Position numbers and translations under genes: made by a program
Origin: Candidatus Saccharibacteria bacterium UBA6575
Lineage (GTDB): Bacteria; Patescibacteriota; Saccharimonadia; Saccharimonadales; Saccharimonadaceae
Reading direction: 5' to 3'
Length of the DNA: 13,184 bases
Assembly: GCA_002434005.1 (NCBI GenBank)
Contig: DJJF01000003.1
Span: 3,756-16,939 of the forward strand
Shown: positions 1-5,963 of the stretch, in pieces
Numbering within the stretch: the first letter of the stretch is position 1
Layout of the letters: every line of letters starts with the position of its first letter
Notes under the pieces: model-generated
The model's input: the letters and a program-made list of their open reading frames with translations, nothing else
What the model was told of the DNA's origin: nothing
The model's database searches: none

Positions 1-40
1 CATCTTCAGCACCAGTCTGCCCGCCATTCTTCTTTTTATG

Positions 41-46
41 TATAAT
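41..46 (+). promoter_or_regulatory. -10 box of gapA promoter
   Basis: A perfect TATAAT lies 48 nt before the gapA start. No convincing -35 box is visible 16 to 18 nt upstream. With initiation about 7 nt downstream, the mRNA would have a leader of roughly 40 nt carrying a Shine-Dalgarno sequence. This differs from the leaderless layout of most other transcription units in the window. Confidence 0.6.
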
Positions 47-94
47 ACTCATGAAACAGGTAATGCTTTAACCGCGTAAGGAGTGGGAATAGTA

Positions 95-1111
95 ATGAGT
101 ACAACCAAGATCGCTATCAACGGATTCGGCCGTATTGGTCGAAACGCATTCAAGATAGCTTTTGAACGGACCGACCTAGAGATCGTGGCAATCAACGACC
201 TAACCGACAATAAGACATTGGCGTACCTACTAAAGTACGACAGTAACTACGGTACGTACGGCCACGAAGTCTCAGCTACTGAAACAGGCATCGTTATCGA
301 CGGCCACGAGGTCAAAGTCCTGGCTGAAAAAGATCCAGCGGTACTGCCATGGAAAGACCTTGGTGTTGATTTGGTAATCGAGTCAACTGGCTTCTTTACG
401 GATAAAGAAGGTGCCGGTAAGCACATTGAAGCTGGTGCGAAGCGCGTTGTGATTTCAGGCCCAACGAAGTCCGACGGTGTAGACACTATCGTACTAGGTG
501 CCAACGACGATAAGGTTGAAGGTGCAACCGAGGTTATCTCGAACGCCAGCTGTACGACTAACTCCCTGGGTGCCGTTATGGCGATCCTGGATGCTGAATT
601 TGGTGTCGAAAAAAGCCTGCTCACAACGGTTCATAGCTACACGGCCAGCCAAGCGCTGCAGGATGCTCCGAAAAAAGACCCACGAGAAGGTCGAAATGCT
701 GCCGAGAACATCGTGCCAACTAGCACCGGTGCAGCAATTGCGGTCACAAAGACACTGCCGCAACTCGAAGGTAAGTTCGACGGCATTAGCATGCGTGTAC
801 CAACACCAGTGGTTTCTATTAGTGACGTCACGGCACTTCTTTCAAAAGATGTGACTGCCGAAGAACTTAATAACGCATTCATCAAGGCATCAAAAGAATC
901 TTACTACCAAGGAATCCTTGGTGTCAGCGACGAACCACTTGTATCACGTGACTACATTGGAAACAGCCACTCTGGCACCGTCGATCTTGCATTGACACGA
1001 GTTGTTGGGGGCAACCTCGTAAAGATCTGTGTCTGGTATGACAACGAATGGGGCTACTCCAACCGTCTCGTCGAACTCGTTGCCGATGTCGGCAATACGT
1101 TGCACAAATAA
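95..1111 (+). CDS. gapA: Type I glyceraldehyde-3-phosphate dehydrogenase
   Basis: Cytosolic glycolytic enzyme that oxidatively phosphorylates glyceraldehyde 3-phosphate to 1,3-bisphosphoglycerate with NAD+. The 338-residue protein has normal family length. The Rossmann motif GFGRIGRN is at residues 10-17, and Asp35 after AIN is the acidic residue that favours NAD over NADP. The catalytic motif SNASCTTN is at 149-156 with nucleophile Cys153, and His180 lies in TTVHSYT. NIVPTSTGAA, WYDNEWGYS and the other family blocks are intact. The ATG at 95 is preferred over an in-frame GTG at 83 because AAGGAG (78-83) lies 11 nt before it and the protein then begins right at the Rossmann fold. The S-loop reads ALQDAPKKDPREGR rather than the commoner LDLPHKDLRRAR form, but keeps the Pro typical of NAD-dependent enzymes. 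The gene appears monocistronic, since the next gene is convergent. Confidence 0.97.
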   Translation: MSTTKIAINGFGRIGRNAFKIAFERTDLEIVAINDLTDNKTLAYLLKYDSNYGTYGHEVSATETGIVIDGHEVKVLAEKDPAVLPWKDLGVDLVIESTGFFTDKEGAGKHIEAGAKRVVISGPTKSDGVDTIVLGANDDKVEGATEVISNASCTTNSLGAVMAILDAEFGVEKSLLTTVHSYTASQALQDAPKKDPREGRNAAENIVPTSTGAAIAVTKTLPQLEGKFDGISMRVPTPVVSISDVTALLSKDVTAEELNNAFIKASKESYYQGILGVSDEPLVSRDYIGNSHSGTVDLALTRVVGGNLVKICVWYDNEWGYSNRLVELVADVGNTLHK

Positions 1112-1130
1112 AAAAACACCTCTTAGGTGT
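1110..1130 (-). terminator. Intrinsic terminator of the minus-strand gene 1177-1491
   Basis: On the minus strand ACACCT-AAG-AGGTGT forms a perfect 6-bp stem with a 3-nt loop, followed directly by six T residues (stem 1116-1130, T-tract 1110-1115). The T-tract overlaps the gapA stop codon. On the plus strand the same hairpin is followed by AAATGTG, so it reads as a terminator mainly for minus-strand transcription. Confidence 0.7.
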
Positions 1131-1142
1131 AAATGTGATGTG

Positions 1143-1169
1143 CTGGCGGGGAGATTACCTCCCCGCCAG
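1143..1169. terminator. GC-rich 11-bp hairpin between convergent genes
   Basis: A perfect inverted repeat has arms CTGGCGGGGAG (1143-1153) and CTCCCCGCCAG (1159-1169) with a 5-nt loop. It lies between the gapA stop (1111) and the convergent minus-strand stop (1177). No T-tract follows on either strand. It could block read-through in both directions or protect an mRNA 3' end, rather than act as a classical terminator. It is the strongest hairpin seen in the window. Confidence 0.6.
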
Positions 1170-1176
1170 TTGCACG

Positions 1177-1491
1177 TCAGACATTGATGCCGGAATTCCG
1201 CAGAATTCGCTGCTTGATTGCTAGGAAAAGGACTCGGTTGACGTAAATCTCAAGCATGCCATTCTCGGAGGCGCCCATCGACGATTGTGTCTCGAGTTTG
1301 AAGCTATCGTCACAGGTGTTCCAGACCTCCAATCTATCTTGCTCGGAAAGATGTCCGACAAACAGGAAGACTGCTTCATCAACGATGTCGAAGTAGTCCT
1401 GGAAGTCACTTTCGTCCCCGAGTGAGATCTTGTCGAACTTCTTCACACCCATGATCTGCTCTACTGCTAGCTCGCATGTCATGCTATTCAT
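1177..1491 (-). CDS. Hypothetical small acidic protein (104 aa)
   Basis: I do not recognise this protein. It is soluble and acidic in its first two thirds, with the aromatic/acidic run DFQDYFDIVDEAVFLF near residues 29-44. It ends in a predicted amphipathic, basic helix (about 80-99, VNRVLFLAIKQRILRN). There is no signal peptide or clear TM segment. The start at 1491 is chosen because AAGGA (1503-1499) lies 7 nt upstream. An earlier in-frame ATG at 1551 would sit at or before the predicted transcription start. A 10-codon mini-ORF overlaps this start. The gene has its own promoter and terminator and sits convergent to gapA and divergent from rpiB, so it is an independent unit inside a metabolic region. 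Coding is supported by promoter, RBS and terminator all fitting, not by homology. Confidence 0.65.
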   Translation of the reverse strand: MNSMTCELAVEQIMGVKKFDKISLGDESDFQDYFDIVDEAVFLFVGHLSEQDRLEVWNTCDDSFKLETQSSMGASENGMLEIYVNRVLFLAIKQRILRNSGINV

Positions 1492-1516
1492 GGCATTGTC
1501 CTTGTCTGAGGTGCAT
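1484..1516 (-). CDS. Possible 10-codon leader peptide overlapping the next start
   Basis: The minus strand has GGAGG (1526-1522), a 5-nt spacer, then ATG at 1516-1514. The frame reads MHLRQGQCHE and stops at TAG 1486-1484, just past the ATG of the 104-aa gene (1491-1489) in another frame. A stop overlapping a start in this way is the usual layout for translational coupling. Its Shine-Dalgarno is better than that of the downstream gene. It could instead be the original start of the gene, separated from it by a frameshift, or chance. Confidence 0.35.
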   Translation of the reverse strand: MHLRQGQCHE

Positions 1517-1539
1517 GGACACCTCCAAAATTTGGGGTG
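1508..1539 (-). promoter_or_regulatory. Two mutually exclusive leader hairpins masking a Shine-Dalgarno
   Basis: In the predicted 5' leader of the minus-strand gene, the segment GGTG (1523-1520) can pair in two ways. Downstream, GAGGTG (1525-1520) pairs with CACCTC (1513-1508), giving a 6-bp stem whose loop TCCATG holds the mini-ORF start codon. Upstream, CACC plus CCAA (1539-1532) pairs with TTGG and GGTG (1528-1525 and 1523-1520) around loop ATT, with A1524 bulged. Both forms hide the mini-ORF ribosome site. The pairings are read directly from sequence. Regulation is inferred. Confidence 0.35.
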
Positions 1540-1553
1540 GATTCCACGCATAT

Positions 1554-1583
1554 ATTATTATAACTATTTCCTATATCTGTCAA
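1554..1583 (-). promoter_or_regulatory. Sigma70-like promoter of the minus-strand gene 1177-1491
   Basis: A perfect -35 TTGACA (1583-1578) is followed by overlapping -10 candidates: TATAAT (1562-1557, spacer 15), TAATAA (1560-1555, spacer 17) and AATAAT (1559-1554, spacer 18). It is the only consensus -35 box noticed in the window. Initiation near 1548-1550 would give a leader of about 57 nt. It lies back to back with the rpiB promoter. Confidence 0.6.
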
Positions 1584-1610
1584 TAGCTTTACGACCGTCT
1601 CCATTCCGCT

Positions 1611-1616
1611 TATACT
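1611..1616 (+). promoter_or_regulatory. -10 box of the rpiB-rpe unit
   Basis: TATACT lies 9 nt before the rpiB ATG (1626), so the mRNA would start at or 2 to 3 nt before the start codon. No Shine-Dalgarno fits in that space. It therefore reads as leaderless or nearly so. No clear -35 box was found. Confidence 0.55.
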
Positions 1617-1625
1617 TGGGCTCAT

Positions 1626-2081
1626 ATGAATATCTACCTCGGCGCCGATCACAACGGCTTCTATCTGAAAGAACAAGTCTTCGCATACCTTGCGAAACAT
1701 GGCTACGACGTCATCGACGTTGGCAATACTGAGCTTGATCCAGAAGACGACTTCCCGCAATTCGCGCAAATGGCCGCGACACGCCTAATGGGCGACGGCG
1801 GTGACGATCCGCGCGCTATTCTGCTCTGCGGCGGCGCCCAGGGCATGGCTATGGCTGCTAACCGTTTCCGTGGTATCCGTGCCAGTGTTGTATGGGACGC
1901 ATTCGAGGCCAAGATGACTCGTAACGACAACGACAGCAACATCTTGTGCTTACCAGGGCGGATATTAGAAAAAGAAGACGAAGGCGTCTGGCAAGGCATC
2001 TTAGAAACGTGGCTTAATACACCGTTTGCCGCCGCGCCTCGCTATAAGCGCCGCAACGCGCAGATCGACGAGTTCGCTTAA
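1626..2081 (+). CDS. rpiB: RpiB/LacA/LacB-family sugar-phosphate isomerase (ribose-5-phosphate isomerase B-like)
   Basis: Predicted to interconvert ribose 5-phosphate and ribulose 5-phosphate in the non-oxidative pentose phosphate pathway. At 151 residues it has normal family length. It shows the N-terminal GADHNG block (6-11), the DDFPQFA block (41-47, equivalent to DYPxYA), the core LLCGGAQGMAMAANR (66-80) with Cys68 at the catalytic-base position of the E. coli enzyme, and the C-terminal basic RYKRRN phosphate-site region. Two usual positions differ. The Thr of CGTGxG is Gly70, and the ring-opening His of the RQHND motif is replaced, the local sequence reading TRNDNDSN. This keeps the fold assignment but leaves the exact substrate uncertain. 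Its stop shares one base with the rpe start (TAATG), so the two are translationally coupled. Confidence 0.85.
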   Translation: MNIYLGADHNGFYLKEQVFAYLAKHGYDVIDVGNTELDPEDDFPQFAQMAATRLMGDGGDDPRAILLCGGAQGMAMAANRFRGIRASVVWDAFEAKMTRNDNDSNILCLPGRILEKEDEGVWQGILETWLNTPFAAAPRYKRRNAQIDEFA

Positions 2082-2728
2082 TGGGTGCCCAGATTGCTCC
2101 AGCTGTCCTAGCTGAAACAACGACTCAGTTCAAGGAGCTCATGGAAAAAATTCATCAGCTAGCTGACCGAGTGCATATTGATATCACCGACGGTGAATTC
2201 GCTCCGTCCTTTACAATCAATGCGTCTGAAGCCTGGTGGCCCGAAGGCTGGCACGCTGATATTCACGCCATGGTGGCTCGGCCCTCAGAATACGTTGACC
2301 AACTGATTGCATTGAAGGCGGATTTGATCATCTTCCACGCCGAAGTCCAAGAAGACCTACTTCCCACGCTTCAAAAAATAAAAGCAGCCGGTATGAAGAC
2401 GGGTATTGCCCTGCAGCGTCCCACCGTCCCATCGACCGTCGCCCCACTCATTCAAGAAGTCGATCATGTGATGATTTTCAGTGGAGACCTTGGTAAGTAT
2501 GGTGGCAGTGCCAGTCTTATGCAGCTTGAAAAAGTTCGCTTAATTCGAGCAATCAAACCAGAGATCGAAATCGGTTGGGATGGCGGGGTCAACTTGGAGA
2601 ACGCCTTTAACCTCGCCCAGGGTGGCGTGGATGTATTAAATGTGGGTGGGACGATAGCTAAAAGCGAAGATCCCGCCGAAACGTACAAAGCCCTTGTAGC
2701 TGAAATAAATAAACACGGCGTGATTTAA
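2081..2728 (+). CDS. rpe: Ribulose-phosphate 3-epimerase
   Basis: Interconverts ribulose 5-phosphate and xylulose 5-phosphate, supplying transketolase encoded just downstream. The 215-residue TIM-barrel protein starts with IAPAVLAE, the usual IAPSILSAD strand. Metal and catalytic positions are present: His32 and Asp34 in VHIDITDG, His62 in ADIHAMV, and Asp167 in GWDGGV. Departures from the norm are Ala for the first Ser, Thr36 for the usual Met after HxD, and SGDLGKYGGSA in place of the VxPGFGGQ phosphate loop, with the glycines kept. The ATG at 2081 overlaps the rpiB stop. The divergent loop fits a deep-branching lineage, and the function is still well supported by neighbours. Confidence 0.9.
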   Translation: MGAQIAPAVLAETTTQFKELMEKIHQLADRVHIDITDGEFAPSFTINASEAWWPEGWHADIHAMVARPSEYVDQLIALKADLIIFHAEVQEDLLPTLQKIKAAGMKTGIALQRPTVPSTVAPLIQEVDHVMIFSGDLGKYGGSASLMQLEKVRLIRAIKPEIEIGWDGGVNLENAFNLAQGGVDVLNVGGTIAKSEDPAETYKALVAEINKHGVI

Positions 2729-2741
2729 GCATAAGCGGTGC

Positions 2742-2747
2742 TATAAT
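2742..2747 (+). promoter_or_regulatory. Extended -10 promoter before transketolase N
   Basis: TGC-TATAAT (TG at 2739-2740) is a perfect -10 with the TGn extension. It is followed by GACGGTA (7 nt) and then the ATG at 2755, so the transcript would begin at the start codon. It lies in the 26-nt gap after rpe. The stretch closely resembles the promoter at 5951. Confidence 0.65.
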
Positions 2748-2754
2748 GACGGTA

Positions 2755-3624
2755 ATGAGTGGGCAACTTACTGTTAAACAGATTGAACAAAAGGCGTTTT
2801 ATATGCGCCGCGAAATTATTACCATGCTGGAAGCAGCTGGAAGCGGGCATTCGGCGGGCCCGTTAGGACTAAGTGACCTTATTGCGACGCTGTATTTCGG
2901 CGTGATGAACTACAAGCCTAAAAAACCCGAATGGGGAGATCGTGACTATTTCTTTTTATCAAATGGACACTGTGTTCCTGTGCAATATGCTGCCATGGCT
3001 GAGGCCGGCTTTTTTGATAAAAAGGAATTAAAGACACTTCGTAAATGGGGTTCACGGCTTCAGGGTCACCCAGAGCGTACCAAGCTTCCTGGCCTTGAGA
3101 ACACAAGTGGTCCGCTTGGGAGTGGACTTAGCCAAGCCGCAGGCGTGGCGTACAGTTTGCAATATTTGGATGCTCAGACACACCGATTTGTATACTGCGT
3201 AACCGGTGACGGTGAACTAAACGAAGGCAACATTTGGGAAGCCGCTATGTTTGCTGGTAAATACAAATTATCGCAGCTTATTACCTTCGTAGACCGCAAC
3301 AATATTCAGATTGACGGTAATACAGAAGACGTCATGCCACTCGAAGATCTTGCGGGCAAGTGGCGAAGCTTCGGCTGGCACGTACAAGAAATCGATGGTC
3401 ACAATGTTGAAAGCATTCTCGATGCGATTGGTATGGCCAAAGCGATATCAAACCGACCGAGCGTTATCATTACCCACACAATTCCTGGTAAAGGCGTTGA
3501 TTTCATGGAATATGACTACCGCTGGCACGGTATGCCACCAAACCACGAGCAAGCCGCTGAAGCCTTGAAAGAACTCCGAACACTCCGTGGTAAGATCACG
3601 CACGAAGGACAAAAGCATGAGTAA
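2755..3624 (+). CDS. Transketolase, N-terminal (TPP-binding) subunit
   Basis: One half of a split transketolase, which moves two-carbon units between ketose and aldose phosphates. The 289-residue subunit carries the pyrophosphate-binding half. GDGELNEG (151-158) through NN (182-183) forms the TPP motif. His32 (GSGHSAG), His72 (SNGHC), His105 (QGHP) and His258 (RWHG) occupy the usual active-site His blocks. The ATG at 2755 is preferred over one at 2746, because 2746 lies inside the -10 box and 2755 is exactly 7 nt after it, as at other leaderless genes here. The 3' end overlaps the partner gene by 8 nt, giving coupled, near-equal synthesis. The split form is typical of archaea and many CPR bacteria. 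The fused enzyme of E. coli is about 660 residues. Confidence 0.93.
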   Translation: MSGQLTVKQIEQKAFYMRREIITMLEAAGSGHSAGPLGLSDLIATLYFGVMNYKPKKPEWGDRDYFFLSNGHCVPVQYAAMAEAGFFDKKELKTLRKWGSRLQGHPERTKLPGLENTSGPLGSGLSQAAGVAYSLQYLDAQTHRFVYCVTGDGELNEGNIWEAAMFAGKYKLSQLITFVDRNNIQIDGNTEDVMPLEDLAGKWRSFGWHVQEIDGHNVESILDAIGMAKAISNRPSVIITHTIPGKGVDFMEYDYRWHGMPPNHEQAAEALKELRTLRGKITHEGQKHE

Positions 3625-4615
3625 ATACCCATTAAATCCGAACATTCTGACTGACGAGGTTGATGTCGAGCCAATACGTGCTGGCTTTGGGCGCGGCTTA
3701 AAGACCGCAGGCGATAAAGACAAGAACGTCGTAGCGCTGTGTGCCGACCTGACAGAAAGCGTGCAAATGCATTTGTTTAGAGAAGCATTTCCAAAGCGCT
3801 TTATTGAAGTTGGTGTTGCTGAACAGAACCTCGTAACCGTCGCAAGTGGACTAGCCCGTGCGGGTAAGATTCCGTTTACTGCTAGCTACGCTGCATTTAG
3901 TCCTGGTAGGAACTGGGAGCAGATCAAGACGACGGCTGCACTCAATGATCAGCCGGTAAAAGTCGTCGGCGGTCATGCTGGATTAATGACTGGCCCTGAC
4001 GGCGCAACTCACCAGATGCTTGAAGACGTTGCCCTAATGCGTGTTATGCCTAATATGGTCGTTATTGCCCCAGGCGATAGCCTTGAAGCGGAAAAAGCGA
4101 CGCTAGCGATTGCATCCAACGGAAAGCCAAGCTATCTCCGATTAGCGCGCGACAAAACCCCAATATTTAGTACTGAAAAATCTCCATTTGAGATTGGTAC
4201 GGCCTATGTGCTCCGCGAAGGCCGCGACATAAGCCTATTCGGTACCGGTACGCTGACGTACGAGCTACTCGTTGCGGCGAAACTTCTTGAAAAATCGGGT
4301 ATCGACGCTGAAGTTGTCCATGTGCCAACGATTAAACCACTGGACGACGAAACGATCCTAAAAAGTCTCGAAAAGACTGGTCGTGGTGTCACGGCCGAAG
4401 AAGCTCAGATCGCTGGTGGCTTAGGTAGTTCAATCACGGAGCTAACAGCCGAGTATCTACCTGTTCCAATTAAGCGCCTTGGCGTAAACGACCGTTACGG
4501 TGAGAGCGGCACGCCGCGCGAAGTTTTTGAACATTTTGGGCTAGACGGTAAATCACTTGCCAAGAAGATTCAGACATTCATCAAAAAAGCACCACAGTAT
4601 AAGAAGGGGTATTAA
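3617..4615 (+). CDS. Transketolase, C-terminal (pyrimidine-binding) subunit
   Basis: Partner of the preceding gene. It supplies the pyrimidine-binding and C-terminal domains of transketolase. In the 332-residue product, RFIEVGVAEQN (61-71) carries Glu69, the glutamate that activates thiamine diphosphate. GPDGATHQ (127-133) and SYLRLAR (172-178) match substrate-side blocks, and a C-terminal Rossmann-like domain follows from about residue 195. The ATG at 3617 is chosen over an in-frame upstream start at 3587 because AAGGA (3605-3609) lies 7 nt before it and it overlaps the stop of the N subunit. The family block usually written TVEEH reads TAEEAQ here. A 1-deoxyxylulose-5-phosphate synthase half is the main alternative, but the pairing with rpe, rpiB and aldolase favours transketolase. 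Confidence 0.92.
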   Translation: MSKYPLNPNILTDEVDVEPIRAGFGRGLKTAGDKDKNVVALCADLTESVQMHLFREAFPKRFIEVGVAEQNLVTVASGLARAGKIPFTASYAAFSPGRNWEQIKTTAALNDQPVKVVGGHAGLMTGPDGATHQMLEDVALMRVMPNMVVIAPGDSLEAEKATLAIASNGKPSYLRLARDKTPIFSTEKSPFEIGTAYVLREGRDISLFGTGTLTYELLVAAKLLEKSGIDAEVVHVPTIKPLDDETILKSLEKTGRGVTAEEAQIAGGLGSSITELTAEYLPVPIKRLGVNDRYGESGTPREVFEHFGLDGKSLAKKIQTFIKKAPQYKKGY

Positions 4616-5527
4616 ATGAGCCATAGCATTCGACAGATTAGGGATAATACAACACGCGCACGTCATCTTATGCAGCGTTCACGTCAACAAGGCTTTGCGG
4701 TTGGTGCGTTCAATATCGATAACCAGGAAACCTTGATCGCCGTCTCTCGGGCTGCTCAGAAGCTGAATGCTCCAGTCCTTGTAGAAGTAAGCGATGGTGA
4801 AGTCGAGGCGCTTGGACTCGAAAACATTCGCGACATGGTAGATAACTACAAGGTTGAATATGGGGTTGAAATGTACATCAACCTCGACCACAGCCCGACC
4901 GTTGAAAACTGCAAACGTGCCATTGATGCCGGCTACGAATTTATCCATATCGATATTTCCCAGGCGAATCACGATGCGACCGAAGAAGAAATTATCGCCA
5001 TGACCAAAGAAGTGGTTGAATACGCAAAGTTTACCGGCGCACTCGTAGAGAGTGAGCCGCACTATTTTGGGGGTAGCTCGAATCTCCACGAAGAAGAAAT
5101 TGATTACGACGAAATCAAAAAGACGTTTAGTACGCCAGACGGCGCCAAGGCATTTATTGATGCGACGGGAATAGATACGTTCGCTGCAGCCGTCGGTAAT
5201 CTTCACGGCAAGTACCCTGTGCCAAAAGAACTCGATCTCGAACTACTCGGACGCATCCGCGAGGCGATATCATGCCAGATTTCTTTGCATGGTGGCTCCG
5301 GTACACCGGCGCACTTCTTTGAAGAAGCCGCAAAGATTGGCGTATCAAAGATCAACATTAATAGTGATATGCGTTACGTGTTCCGCACAACTCTTGAAAA
5401 AGTGTTAGCCGATAATCCAAAGGAATACGCCGTCGTAAAACTTATGCCAACAGTGTACGAAGCAGTACAGGCAGTTGTTGAAGAAAAGATTCAGTCATTC
5501 GGTTCTGCTGGCAAAGCAGTTAACTAA
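4616..5527 (+). CDS. fba: Class II fructose-bisphosphate aldolase
   Basis: Zn-dependent aldolase that cleaves or forms fructose 1,6-bisphosphate from dihydroxyacetone phosphate and glyceraldehyde 3-phosphate. In several lineages the same class also handles sedoheptulose 1,7-bisphosphate. At 303 residues it has normal class II type B length. FAVGAFNIDN (27-36) is the N-terminal strand. Asp91 and His92 (INLDHS) are the catalytic acid and a Zn ligand. Glu147, His197 (GNLHGKY) and His225 (LHGGSGT) complete the metal site, and INSDMR (248-253) lies in the phosphate region. VESEPHYFGG replaces the commoner VEAELGxIGG. The ATG directly follows the transketolase stop, with AAGGGG (4604-4609) as ribosome site, so it is cotranscribed with both transketolase halves. 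Its last 8 nt overlap the convergent minus gene. Confidence 0.95.
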   Translation: MSHSIRQIRDNTTRARHLMQRSRQQGFAVGAFNIDNQETLIAVSRAAQKLNAPVLVEVSDGEVEALGLENIRDMVDNYKVEYGVEMYINLDHSPTVENCKRAIDAGYEFIHIDISQANHDATEEEIIAMTKEVVEYAKFTGALVESEPHYFGGSSNLHEEEIDYDEIKKTFSTPDGAKAFIDATGIDTFAAAVGNLHGKYPVPKELDLELLGRIREAISCQISLHGGSGTPAHFFEEAAKIGVSKININSDMRYVFRTTLEKVLADNPKEYAVVKLMPTVYEAVQAVVEEKIQSFGSAGKAVN

Positions 5528-5906
5528 GCTTGCTATACAACTGGTCTGTATCAAGGCGCGGTAAGTAATCCGCTCCTGCCTGAGGTGTTGTAAGCACGGC
5601 ATGCTTTGTCACATATACCCCTAGGGCTGTAAGGCTAGCTACGGGGTAATTCTGTCGTCTATTAACACTCAGATTGAGCGTTGTCACTAGCGATAGTTCC
5701 GATAATCGCTGCTGGTCGTACGGATCGATCGAGATAGGGTTATCGAAAAGGCCAGATTCATCACCGTACCGTGCGTTGTAAACGAAGGCACCGAGCAGCT
5801 CCTGGGATGGTGCGTTCCCGGCTGCAAGGACAGTTAGTAGTTTGTCGATCTTTTCGTCGCTCGTAGAATCGTCTTTAAAAGCGGGAGGCATAAATAGTTT
5901 ATCCAT
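5520..5906 (-). CDS. Hypothetical protein (128 aa)
   Basis: I do not recognise this protein. It is soluble with no signal peptide. The N-terminal third is charged (DDSTSDEKIDKLL), followed by helical and mixed segments containing the aromatic stretch LLGAFVYNARYGDESG (about 38-53). It shows no catalytic motif I can name. The case for a real gene is its position. It fills the gap between aldolase and the PfkB kinase with only an 8-nt tail overlap, and a TACACT -10 box lies 6 nt before its ATG, the same leaderless spacing as confirmed neighbours. An internal ATG five codons in has no Shine-Dalgarno, so the first start is kept. Being divergent from the kinase and convergent with aldolase, it has no operon partner. 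Confidence 0.65.
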   Translation of the reverse strand: MDKLFMPPAFKDDSTSDEKIDKLLTVLAAGNAPSQELLGAFVYNARYGDESGLFDNPISIDPYDQQRLSELSLVTTLNLSVNRRQNYPVASLTALGVYVTKHAVLTTPQAGADYLPRLDTDQLYSKLS

Positions 5907-5912
5907 GAATTA

Positions 5913-5918
5913 AGTGTA
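5913..5918 (-). promoter_or_regulatory. -10 box of the minus gene 5520-5906
   Basis: TACACT on the minus strand ends 6 nt before the ATG at 5906, giving a predicted leaderless transcript. It is divergent from, and 32 nt away from, the kinase promoter at 5951. Confidence 0.45.
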
Positions 5919-5950
5919 GACCCAGCCAGAAATCCTGCAACCATAAGTGC

Positions 5951-5956
5951 TATACT
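5951..5956 (+). promoter_or_regulatory. Extended -10 promoter of the PfkB kinase pair
   Basis: TGC-TATACT (TG at 5948-5949) is followed by ATCGGTA (7 nt) and then the ATG at 5964. The layout and bases closely match the transketolase promoter at 2742, including ATAAG upstream and CGGTAATGA at the start. Leaderless initiation is predicted. Confidence 0.65.
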
Positions 5957-5963
5957 ATCGGTA

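Noticed and set aside
1..27. Possible divergent minus-strand gene start at the left edge
   Set aside because: An ATG at 27 on the minus strand leaves 9 open codons before the edge, far too little to support a gene, and the only -10-like sequence overlaps the gapA promoter.
51..71. Six-codon ORF (MKQVML) in the gapA leader
   Set aside because: Its ATG lies only 4 nt after the -10 box, probably upstream of the transcription start, and it has no ribosome site or link to gapA.
247..624. 125-codon open frame on the minus strand opposite gapA
   Set aside because: It lies wholly inside gapA, has low-complexity Ser/Thr/Pro-rich composition and no start signals.
1492..1551. Upstream in-frame start at 1551 for the 104-aa minus gene
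   Set aside because: It lies at or before the predicted transcription start, and the added 20 residues have no ribosome site. AAGGA 7 nt before 1491 fits better.
4679..5206. 175-codon open frame on the minus strand opposite aldolase
   Set aside because: It is antisense to a clear enzyme gene, has no promoter or ribosome site, and its product is unlike any family. It is explained as a codon-bias shadow.
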